A stretch of 64,000 bases of DNA from Niebla homalea (lineage: Eukaryota > Ascomycota > Lecanoromycetes > Lecanorales > Ramalinaceae), in contig JAHGAU010000049.1 of NCBI GenBank assembly GCA_019925105.1, positions 1 to 64,000 on the forward strand, in the 5' to 3' direction. The position numbers and the translations under genes are program-made. Positions within the stretch are counted from its first letter, which is position 1, and the number at the start of each line of letters is the position of its first letter. Shown in pieces: positions 1 through 20,500 of the stretch. The notes below the pieces were generated by a model, which was not told the DNA's origin, did no database searches, and saw nothing but the letters and a program-made list of their open reading frames with translations.

Positions 1-997
1 ACTAGTTGTAACGGATATAAACCACATTAGCCAATCGATAAAATATCTAAGTAGGCGCCGCGCCTATACAACTTAAAGAAAGTAAATCTACCAGCATAGA
101 AGAAAAGGATTCCTTAACCTAATTAGATAAAACCAAGTTGAATAGGTATAGTTAAGATGTCTACAGTAACATATATATTTATTACACAAGTCCAACATGG
201 AGCTTTATGTATAGTTAAATACATTAAAGCGGAATCAAGCCAAATACCTAAGATGCTAGATAGAAAGGAATATAACCTTTACCATTTACTATATAGTAGT
301 TTAGATAGTTAGTATTTAACTACCACCGCGGAACCCTCGGAGGGTTGCGGTGACAAATTGTATAATTTTGCTAATTACGTTACGGTCGCCGCGACCTGCT
401 ATAGTTGAAATCTATGTTGTAGTCCAGACATTTAAGCCAAATATGCCTATATCTTAACTCAACTAACATACTTTATACCTAGCGATTAACAAGGCGATAT
501 ACTATGTATTTATTACAGATTTAGAGGCACGAAAGTTTCTATTAATAATCCTTAGGATACTTCTTATATAATAGTGGTGATAGCTATAAAGATTTAGCTG
601 ATTGCATCCTTATTTAGTTGAGAGTATATCCAAGTAAAAACCTAATGTTGAAGGGACTACATGTGACGGAGGGCTAAGGTTCTTTAACTAGACTAAAGTT
701 AAGTTCAATAGGCCCCCCGGCGCAAGTCCCGCGCCGATAACCAAGATTATTAATAAAGGATATTAGCCGGCTACTAGTTTACATTATGATTACTTTTACT
801 TTACTTTACTATACTTTCTATTATTAATACCCGCCGCGTGTGGTAAGTTTGAAGTCTTTTATGCAGAGTTTTCTTGTTTCCTTTAACTCTACACCTAGAA
901 ATGATCACTTTTGTCTTACTTTTTCTTAAGAACAAACCTAAACGTATATCTAAACAATGAACCAGCAATATATAAAAGATCGTTAACCTATTTCTGT

Positions 998-1068
998 CAC
1001 CGGAACCCCCCTACCCTTACCCTCAGATCCCGAGGGTTCGGGACATGCGGGTGAGGGGTACGGCGGTG
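998..1068. repeat. Compound GC-rich hairpin element
   Basis: A GC-rich insert in AT-rich DNA with nested inverted repeats. It opens with CACCGGAACCCCCCTACC and closes with GAGGGGTACGGCGGTG, so the ends pair. The interior carries a second palindrome around CCTCAGATCCCGAGGG. The same outer and inner modules recur at 1812-1876, 20451-20494, 28788-28832 and 48281-48325. Confidence 0.8.
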
Positions 1069-1811
1069 ATTGGATTCAATATTAACTTATATCAAGGCTA
1101 AACTACTTGATTTACCGGCGCAGATCCCGCGCCGAGTAATAATAACTATCAATGAATTAAAAAAAAAAATAATATTAGAGTATTGTACTACCTTATTTAT
1201 CTGTCCTACTGGTATTGTGTAACTAGTATAATAGGCAAGGGAATAACGGTCATTCGTATATGAAATATAATCAGTTGTTTGCTAAAGGGTAGGCGCGGGA
1301 TCTGCGCCTTACCTATCATTAAAGAGGTATTAACTCCCTATTAGTAATCTATTCATACTGTGGCGCTATTAGTATTAACTATCTAAATACTTATAAGGTT
1401 TCTGATAATAATAATACAAAGTATATACTGTAGGTTTTAGTGTTTAATTACTAAAGTATAATGACACTTTAAATATTAGAAATACAACCATTAACACTTA
1501 CAATAAATGATAACACTCTTATTAGTTAATTCAACATAGAATCTGGCACCCGAAGGGTGGTATAGATAAACCACTTTCTACAGAATTGATCTCGACCTTA
1601 GGGATATACGAAGGTTTATCAACAGAAAACTTGGATAAAAGTTTTTTATCTTTTTGTCTAGCGCCGCGGCGGCGAGTAAGTTGAATATATACTATAGCCT
1701 CCTCACTTAAACCATAGTAACTCAAATATTCTTGTAATTTTTGATCTGTAACGTCATATAAGTCATTTAGGCTTGATTCACCCCCATAAGTAAAACCGAA
1801 CTGGTTGCCAC

Positions 1812-1876
1812 CACCGCCCTACCCTCAGGTCCCGAACCCTCGGGATCTGAGGGTAAGGGTAGGGGGGGGTTCCGGT
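1812..1876. repeat. Compound GC-rich hairpin element
   Basis: This is a nested GC hairpin. The outer arms are CACCGCCCTACCCTC and GGGGGGGTTCCGGTG, and an inner palindrome is centred on CCCGAACCCTCGGG. It looks like one palindrome inserted into another, because the inner unit occurs alone elsewhere. Confidence 0.75.
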
Positions 1877-2564
1877 GAGCCATAAAGTATTCGTCTTGGT
1901 TGTAACGAATTTTTAAAAATACAGTATAGACAAAATCAAGAGGAATGTGCCTGGATAGCGAACCCCTACCACCTTTGTGGTTACAAATAATTTAATAAGT
2001 CTTAGGAAAGTACCTTCTTCTTTATGGCCTTACCCTCAGATCCCGAGGGTTAGGCGGCCATTACTTTTATTTTTATATTTAGCTCTGTCGTCATAAAATA
2101 CACCGCTATCGACTTTACTTTGAAATAAATTAAGTAGTTTATGCAACTTAACAAAAAGTTATACAAATTATTAGGCAAATCACCTTTGTTATCTTTACGT
2201 TAGAACAAGCAACAGGGCGGATGACACTAAAGTCCATTGCCTTGTTTATGGCTACCCCTCACCCTCGGGATCTGAGGGTTGCGGGTAATGTTAGATTTTT
2301 ACTTATAGTCCAAATACCTCTACCCGCCGCGGGTTGTGTATATTAATTAAACTTGTGGGTGAAGTAAGTCGTATACGGCACATTATAGTAGAGTTGTAGC
2401 CGGTTAAGTAGTTTAAGTGTAAAGCCTAGATTAAATGATAACTATTTACTTACAATACACCGTGTAGGTACAAATATTCCTATAGCCTACGGATAGAACC
2501 TACTTATATATATATTAACATTAGATATAAAGCTATATATAAAGATAAACATACGTAGCCCTTT

Positions 2565-12449
<9,885 letters not shown>

Positions 12450-13080
12450 GAGCTATACGTTATATAAAATGTTTAAATTTTTTTTTTTTACTTTTACTGT
12501 CACCGCGAGACTTTGCGGCCCTTGAATCCTTTTTACGTGAAAAGAGCGGCTATGACTTATATAAAAATAATTCTGGTATCCACCCGCATGTCCCGAACCC
12601 TCGGGATCTGAGGGTAAGGGTGGTGTTAATCATCAACAAGCCCCGCAGATCCCGCAGATCCCGCCACCCTTGAAGTGCAGGGAGCCGAGTAGGGGACCGA
12701 ATTTGGATCATATACATAATAATAAAGACCTAGGATAAATAATGAGAAATAATACCCGCAAAACACCTACTACCCGCCGCGGGTTGTGTAGAGACAATAG
12801 TACAATAATAGTTGGATGTTACACTACACCAAAAGGAGGCGCTTTCTTAAATGTTTACTAGCTTGGTCACCGCAACCCTCCGAGGGTTCCGCGGTGGTAG
12901 ATCTTACTAAAGATTTATATGTGTGTTTGCCACTCAAATCATCTGTTGGGACTTTAAAACAAGGCTAAGCGCAGATCCCCCGCCTTGAACCTTATATATA
13001 TATATGTAAATATGTGCCCTTACCCTCGGAGGGTTCCGAGTCAAAAAGCAAGTCCAAATCTATGTATAATCAAACGAGGT
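12450..13080. other. cox1-nad4 spacer
   Basis: No gene is recognisable. GC-rich palindromes are present at 12581-12624, near 12640-12662, near 12775 and near 12865-12900, the last being a hairpin of the GGTCACCGC / GCGGTGGT kind. Confidence 0.7.
12581..12624. repeat. Compound GC-rich hairpin element
   Basis: The outer arms are CACCCGC and GGGTGGTG. The inner palindrome is CCCGAACCCTCGGG, followed by ATCTGAGGGT as in the element at 1812-1876. Confidence 0.7.
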
Positions 13081-14667
13081 ATGTTCTCTTCTTTTTATAA
13101 AGCGGCTTATTCTTCCATGCTTACACTAGTATTATTATTTATACCATTAGTGGCTATAGCAGCCATATTTTCAAGTATGCAATACGGTGTATTAAAACGG
13201 GGAGAAACCCAAGTCACATACGTAATGTCTAGTTATAGTGAGCGTATATATAATCTACATCTCCGTAGAACGGCGCTATGGGCTTCAATTTTCACTTTAG
13301 TGGTTTCAGCCGTAATGTTTTTGTTGTATGACAGCAGTTGCAATTACTTTCAATTTACAGCCTTTAATCTTGATGTAGCAAGTATAAACCTATCATTAGG
13401 CCTTGATGGTTCATCTTTGTATTTTCTACTATTAACAACAATAATCATACCCATATCACTTATGTCTAATTGAGTTTCAATATCTACTAACTTAAAGCCA
13501 TTTTTGATTAGTATATTACTTGCCGAAAGTCTATTGCTATCAGTATTTTTGAGTTTAGATGGTATCTTATTTTACGTTTATTTTGAGAGCATATTACCAC
13601 CTTTGTTTATTTTAATAGGTGCATTTGGTTCAGCCAACAAGGTAAGAGCAAGTTTTTATTTGTTTTTATACACACTTTTTGGTTCTTTGTTCATGTTATT
13701 AGCTATATTAGTTATGTCATCAATAGGAGGATTCTCAGACTTTGACGCCTTGTATAAAACAAGTTTCATTTACTATACCCAGCTGGTTCTATTCGCAGGA
13801 ATCTTCTTTGCATTTGCGGTAAAAACTCCTACTACTTTTTTAAACAATTGATTGTTAAAAGCCCACGTTGAATCACCTTTAAGTGGTAGCATTATTCTAG
13901 CTGCCATTGTTTTAAAACTAAGCTTATATGGTATATTTAGACTTATATTAACTATATTACCCAAAGCTTATATTAATAGTACAGTTATTGTTTATGTTAT
14001 GGGGTTTATAACCATACTATACGCAAGTCTAAGTACGATACGGACAGTTGATGTAAAAGAACTTATAGCTTATTCCTCTGTTTGTCACGCTGCTGTATAT
14101 CTTATGGCTGCATTTAGTAATTCAGTTTCTGGTCTAGAAGGGGCTATTTTGTTAGGCTTAGCGCATGGTTTTGTATCATCTGGGTTATTTATAAGTGCAG
14201 GTGGGGTGTTATACGACAGATCTACTACAAGATGTATAACCTATTATAGAGGTATAACCCAGTTAATGCCTATCTTTTCTATTGTATTTTTTGTGTTATG
14301 TTTAGGTAACTGTGGTGTACCACTAACCTTGAACTTTGTGGGTGAATTTATGTCACTATACGGAATCCTGGAAAGACATGTTTTATTTGGCGCTTTAGCT
14401 AGCTTTTCAATAATATTCTCCGCTGCATATACTATATATATGTATAACAGAATAGCCTTTTCGGGGTCGTATTCGAAGTATTTTATTACAGCCATCCCTG
14501 ATGTTAATAAACGTGAGTTTTATATGTTGTTAACTTTAGTTATATTCACTGTAATTCTAGGTATATATCCAGCCCCTATTTTAGATGGTATACATTATTC
14601 TACAACTACCCTAATTTATTCATCAAGTTCTTTGCTATGTATAATACCCTTAACGTTCAAAAACTAA
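13081..14667 (+). CDS. nad4: NADH dehydrogenase subunit 4
   Basis: This gene encodes a proton-pumping antiporter-like subunit of complex I. One intronless frame of 528 residues (TGA = Trp at 13471 and 13849) is formed of repeated hydrophobic helices. Recognisable segments are LDGSSLYFLLLTTIIIPISL, FAVKTPTTFLNNWLLKAHVE, VDVKELIAYSSVCHAAVYL, EGAILLGLAHGFVSSGLF and LNFVGEFMSLYG. The conserved Glu and Lys of the membrane channel are in VDVKELIAYSS. The ATG at 13081 was chosen because upstream codons are not family-like. Length is close to the 530-545 residues usual in filamentous ascomycetes. It lies downstream of cox1 and upstream of rps3. Confidence 0.95.
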
Positions 14668-15477
14668 TAGTTATAGCTATCTACCCTTTTAGCTTAGGAA
14701 AAGTTAGCGGGGACCTGTGTCATAAATGATGTATTATCATAGACAAACTAGGCCCTACACAATGTTTATTCAGCCGTGCCTTGATATATAAAAAAATATG
14801 AAACCGGCCATTATAACCTTAGTATAAGTGGGTATGTAAAATACAAGGATACCGCCTTGGCACTTTGAAAAACATCAAAATACTAAGGGTTTGCCTTGTG
14901 TAGATTTAAGTCTGGCCGCCGCGGCCACTACTAAATTATAAATAATCCCCCACACCCTCGAAGGGTAATGTGGCCAAAATCACTACCCGGAACCCCCCCT
15001 ACCCTCCGAGGGTGGAGGGGTACGGGACCTGCGGGTGGGTTGTATCCAGCAAATGCTTTAACTAAAACTAATGCGTTTGAACTTGGGCAAAACATAATGT
15101 ATAGTACCATAGCAAAGATAAAGTGTTTATAGCTATCGTATAGAAATATTAAGAAAAGGGCTTAAGTTATCTTGGTCTTAGTAGCATAAAAACACAACAT
15201 AAGTTCTATTGCCCTCTTTTAGATAGCCATTATTCATCTAGTTCCTTGTTATAGCACCTTTAGTGGCTAAGTTAGACAACGACTAGTGTTTTATAATAAT
15301 TAATTACCCACAACCCGCCGCAGATCCGGGGACATGGACATGTGTGGTGTGGTATAGATTAATGAAAAAGATTAAGCCCTTAGCCCTTACTTTTTATCAA
15401 AGTTTATAACAGCTAAAGCTTATACAAAATAGATCACACAATACACCAAAACAAGGTGATAATCGTAAAGTAAATCA
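14668..15477. other. nad4-rps3 spacer
   Basis: No gene is seen. GC elements lie at 14913-14925 (GGCCGCCGCGGCC type), 14950-14972, 14985-15036 and near 15310-15345. The rest is AT-rich. Confidence 0.7.
14985..15036. repeat. Compound GC-rich hairpin element
   Basis: It starts ACCCGGAACCCCCCCTACCC and ends GGAGGGGTACGGGACCTGCG plus GGT, with CCTCCGAGGG at the apex. It belongs to the same family as 28788-28832 and 48281-48325. Confidence 0.75.
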
Positions 15478-16827
15478 ATGAACAAAACAATAGCTAATGA
15501 ACCTACTTTCATACCACAAAGTAATTATGCAGGTAAAACCAAGCACTATCCGCCTGCTAACAAAGAATGGTCTAGTAGTATTTATGCCTATAATGACAAT
15601 AATGTTAAGCTATCGCCTTATTCTAATATGCTTGTATCTAAGCTTGTAAAAGGTTATCTGGCTTCATACAGTCATTTGTATAATAAAAATGTGAAGGCAA
15701 AAGCTAAAAGATTTCGGGCTTATAGTTCCCCAAAAGCAAGATTGTCCACAAACAGAATATTGGTTAGTAAAGCAGAAGTAAAGCATACAAATGATAAGGT
15801 TTTAGTTAACCTTTACATATATAACAATAATTATATAATTTATAAAAACAAGCTGGATCGCCTTGCTTTAAATAAAAACATGTATAAGTTAATTAATCAA
15901 GCCAAAAGCGCCTTAAAGTCTAAACTACAGGATAACAGGAGTGCTTTATATAACGTGTTAAACCACAAAACAGTAGTAGACAGTAAAAGTATAGAAACGG
16001 GCTATAAGAAGTATGAAAGTAAATATATACGAGAGTTTTTTCAAAAGTTTTTACGTAAGGAGATAATCTCTGTTTATTATAAAGGTTTAATCAGATTTAA
16101 CAAGTTAAAATTTGAAGAGGGCTACGCTTCTTCTTTAAGTGATGAGATAAGAAAAGTCTACAATAAATGCGTCGAGTTGAACTTCGTAAATTTAAAGTAT
16201 TTATACCTAAACAGCTCGATCTATTCGTCAACTTTAGTTTTAAAGATAAGAAACAGAAAGAATAATGTTCGAAATGCACTTCAAAAATCTTTGCATATGT
16301 TTAGTTTACCAAGCGCAGGTACCGCGGCTTATGTAAATAGAGAAGATTTATATAACCAAATCTACCACAAAAAGACAGTAATACAAAGATTAGATCTTAC
16401 AAATGCTAATAACAAGGTTCGTGGCGCCGCATCTACGCCAAGCAATTCGATCTATAGTTCTGACATTATAGACAAATCATTCAAGAGCTTTATGCCTGAT
16501 TATACTAATCCTTTAACCCAAACATCAGAAACATATAACCAAAACTCCGCTAATGAGCTAACCAAATTTGTAGGTTCTATGCGTAACAAATCTGTCAGTG
16601 GAATAAGAATTGAAATAGCAGGTAGACTAACCAGGCGAAACACGGCTGCCAGAGCCATATCAAAACTGAGATATAAAGGGAATATAAAAGACCAGGATTC
16701 CTCTTACAAAAGACTATCAACGGTTATGTTGAGAGGAAATGTTAAATCTAATTTACAATATACGGCTATCGCCTCTAAATGACGTATAGGTTCATTTGGC
16801 TTTAAAGGGTGAGTAAGCAGCAGTTAA
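15478..16827 (+). CDS. rps3: Mitochondrial ribosomal protein S3, free-standing
   Basis: This encodes the small-subunit ribosomal protein S3 in its divergent fungal mitochondrial form. It is a 449-residue, Lys- and Asn-rich protein. The C-terminal part is the conserved one: SGIRIEIAGRLTRRNTAARA, ISKLRYKGNIKDQDSSYK and STVMLRGNVKSNLQYTAIAS, then RIGSFGFKGW, with TGA as Trp at 16780 and 16810. It ends in TAA. The N-terminal two thirds is low-complexity and not alignable by eye. In most Pezizomycotina rps3 sits inside an intron near the 3' end of rnl; here it is a separate gene between nad4 and trnV, and that rnl site is uninterrupted. GGCGCCGC near 16424 may be a small GC insert tolerated in frame. 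Confidence 0.9.
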
Positions 16828-16969
16828 ACTATTAAGGTTTGACCTACCCTATCCCACTACACCCAGTATGGAACCGTTATCATGAAACCGCCGTATTTCT
16901 TAAGGAAAATGATGTGAACGGAATTTATATTAAAAAACCACCAAACCAAGTAGTTTGCGTTATATAACA

Positions 16970-17042
16970 AAGGAATTAGCTCAACTGGCAGAGCTGCCGT
17001 TTTACACACGGAAGGTTAGGCGTTCAAATCGCCTATTTCTTA
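16970..17042 (+). tRNA. trnV: tRNA-Val (UAC)
   Basis: This folds as a standard cloverleaf: acceptor AAGGAAT with ATTTCTT, D arm AGCTC..GAGCT, anticodon loop TTTACAC and T arm AGGCG..CGCCT. It lies 142 nt downstream of rps3. Confidence 0.93.
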
Positions 17043-17117
17043 TTATATGTTAGCTTTTCTCTTGATAGTTGTTCTTTCGTCCCCGTCCCCGGAGTATACA
17101 CAAATAGAAGTTAAATC

Positions 17118-17190
17118 GGCATGTTTGCTTAATTGGTAAAGCGTTGTGCTACGGACACAAAGATTACAAGTTCAAGTCTTGTACATGCTT
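17118..17190 (+). tRNA. trnR: tRNA-Arg (ACG)
   Basis: Acceptor GGCATGT pairs with ACATGCT; the anticodon stem TTGTG..CACAA encloses CTACGGA; the T arm is ACAAG..CTTGT. It reads CGN codons. Confidence 0.92.
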
Positions 17191-17542
17191 ATATCTCCAC
17201 CTTTATCTGCGTAGCTGATTATCAAAAAAGGGTAAACCGCCATCCAAAAGAAGCGGCTAGAACTTACAAAATATACACATACATATATAGCTTTATGTTA
17301 CTTGTTCCACTAAAAGAGCCGAATATAAGGCTATGACTGGGCTTTTATACTACAAGATAGTTTACTTTTGATGTTTTGTTTATACCCTGGTTTCCTATCG
17401 GGCTGTTTTAACTTGAGTAAATCTAGCGGGACATGCCTTAGGAAAAAGACAAAACAAAAAAAAAATAATATATGTGTTTTCCTCCCGATCTACCCTCGGG
17501 ACATTGAGGGTTCCGGGACATAATATACATTAGAAAAGAACC
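17191..17542. other. trnR-cob spacer
   Basis: No gene is seen. A GC hairpin with CTCGGGACATTGAGGG lies near 17490-17520, just ahead of the cob start. Confidence 0.65.
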
Positions 17543-20500
17543 ATGAGACTATTCAAAAGTCATCCACTATTGAAGTTGGTTAATTCATACGTAATTGACT
17601 CACCTCAGCCCTCTAATATAAGTTATCTTTGAAACTTTGGTTCTTTACTTGCTTTTTGTTTAGTTATACAAATTGTTACAGGCGTAACCTTATCAATGCA
17701 CTACAATCCTAGTGTTTTAGAAGCATTTAACTCTGTTGAACATATAATGCGTGATGTAAACAATGGTTGATTGTTAAGATATTTACACTCAAACACCGCT
17801 TCTGCCTTCTTTTTCATAGTTTACTTACACATAGGGAGAGGATTATATTATGGCTCGTACAAAGCGCCTAGAACTTTAGTATGAACAATCGGTACAATTA
17901 TATTTATATTAATGATGGCTATGTTGGCCAAATTGATCGTTAGTTACTTGAATAAAGTTTATATAAGCGGATAACTATTCTTTTTTTTTTAACATCAGTT
18001 ACGCTGAAGAGCATTATTGCTTAGGATTGTACTTGTGTTGGAGGCAAGACATACCTTAATAAATAAGTTTTATCTGTAATTGTGGCACATCAGCTACGCT
18101 GATGGTTTAACGTTTTAAGTGGTTATGTGTATACAACTCTTTTTTTATAAGGGCTAATCCCTTATTTCTGTAGGCTTAGTTCACAGAATAATGCAAGTTC
18201 TAGACAAGGGCAACACGGTATATTTCTTGCAATTAACCGCTTTACTGTTAAGTATGAGCGATTTAGTTAACAAAGTTTAACCTATTTATACCAGCTTGTG
18301 TACCACCCTGGAGGTATCCTTATGATTAAATGACAACCCCCATACCCTCCGAGGGTGGCGGCGGGGACAAGTAATTAATAATTAAAGTCCGTCTTTTACT
18401 AGAGTATATGTAATGTATTTAGAAGGTATACGTGATGTATTTAGAAAGTATACTGGTTACTCATGTAACTAAAAGATAGTATAGCCTGACAAGGTTATAG
18501 GATAGCACTTGGTTATCTGGCGATGCTAGAGTAAACGGTTAAAGTTTTATGTTGTTTGTCACATGTTTCTTGTTTACCGCCGCCGCGGCGAGTAAATTGA
18601 AGGTAACAGGCGGCTTAGACTTCATTTAAATTAAGACCGTCGGTTCAATACAGAATCGCTACAGACTGGGTCTCTGGTGGGTGGCTGAAATGCTATCTAA
18701 TGTACAGTCGGAAGTTCCTATAAGGTTTTGCTTATACACAAGGTTCTATGCGATATATATTATAAAAAGAGTTGCGCCTCTTGGGGACTAATATGTTGAT
18801 AGAATACAGGGGGTATCACTTAAATAATAATCAGAGTGCAAGTCCCGGAATTTTGACAGCTTTCCTGGGTTATATACATAGCCCAAAATGATCTAATATA
18901 ACTTCACCCGCGGCGGGTAGAAGAACATAACGTTATATTGTTACTAAGAAATGATAGGTATACACCAGTACCACGGATGTGATGAGTTAATAACTAGCAA
19001 CCAACCACGAAGTGGTGGCCTGTTTCAAACTACAGATTATATACAAAATTATCTAACTATAGACTTATGTAACGTATATCTCTTTGTTTTTGTGTTAGAT
19101 TATAGTCCCACTTAATAGTAAATAACCTTTATGCAATCTCTAAAGAATAATAAGGGGTAAGTGGTATATTCCGGTAGGAGTATTTAAGAGATTATCTCTT
19201 AGGCAATGTTAGGGAAAACGATCAAACAATAGAAACAAGCCAAATCTACTTAGAGATCGTCGGTTATTTAGAGAATCGCGACAGACTACATCCCTAATGG
19301 GTGGCTGAAATGCGGCTTAATGCATAGGCGAAGCTTTTTAATCAAACGACGCGGCGTCGATGCTTATATATTGGTTAACAAAATATATGAAAAACTAAGT
19401 TATTTTGGTTATATTTATATTTATAGTTTTCTACTGTAGTATAGTTATAAAAAAGTAAGTACGTTCTGCCATATGGTCAAATGTCACTATGAGGTATAAG
19501 ATGCCTAAGACGTATGCGTTAGTTTATTTTATATAAAGTAATAGGTAAAGTACTACATAATTAATGGGTATGTTCATAATAAGAAAAGGTGGTTCTTTCT
19601 TGGTCTTTACATATCCTTTTTATCAGCTTGTCTAGTTGTCGAGGAGAAGACAAAACAGGCCATTTCAACTACATATTCTACACTACACTATTATCCGGGT
19701 TAAATCTACAGTTATATACTATTACACCGGGGATAATCGCGGCGCCGACCGGCTTTAACTTGGTTATAGTAGTAGAAATCAAATGAGTGCCCATCAGCTA
19801 CGCTGAAGAGTACCTTATTCCTTAGGTTTTAACCACAAACCGCTGCAGGTACAAATATAGATTAGCCGCCGCGGCTTCACTTCTAAAAAAGTCAATAATA
19901 GTCTGCACCATCCGTATGTGTTTTGTAGTGGTATCCTTATATATAACTTCAATATAAAATATACAGTTCGGACCAGGTTCCTGCTTGTAGCCACCATCAG
20001 AAAAGTACTTGCTAATAAACATAGTAAAGCTTTACTGGTTCTATTCTAAGATATACGTAGTTATGAGATTATGCATAAAGCGCCTCGAAGGCGAGCAATT
20101 TTTATTAAGAATTTATGTATTAGGCTTAGCCCTTTGTTTTTGACATAGTACTACTAGCCTATGTTTGTCATAGCAATGTTGATGAATACGGTCAAATATG
20201 CTTGTTTTGTATAAAGACCGTCGGTATAATAAAATATCGCTACAGACTGCACCATCAACAGGTATCTGCAAAGATGCTCAATGTACAGTCGGAATCTTTT
20301 CCAATTAACGGGCACAAGGCCTTATGTTTTATTATATTATATTACATTACATTAGACTACAAATGTTTTAATAGAAATACATAGGTACAGGACTTGCTAG
20401 TTTTAAACACCTAGACGTATAACGATAATTAGCAAATTTAAAAAATCTAACACCGGAACCCCCTACCCTCCGAGGGTGGGGGGGTACCGCGGTGAAGCGT

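Larger units (their letters stand above)
1..2564. other. Intergenic region upstream of cox1
   Basis: No gene is recognisable in this stretch on either strand. It is AT-rich DNA studded with short GC-rich palindromes, for example near 53-65, 716-737, 2322-2334, and compound hairpins at 998-1068 and 1812-1876. Short open frames here show no family resemblance. The upstream neighbour of cox1 lies outside the window. Confidence 0.7.

Noticed and set aside
13801..13900. nad4 residues NNWLLKAHVESP differ from the FHTWLPEAHVEAP seen in animals and plants, suggesting RNA editing or decay
   Set aside because: The same variant region is, as far as I recall, normal in filamentous ascomycete ND4, and the rest of the gene is intact.
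19589..20022. Open frames in cob intron 3 on both strands
   Set aside because: No LAGLIDADG, GIY-YIG or reverse transcriptase motif was found; they overlap each other and GC inserts.
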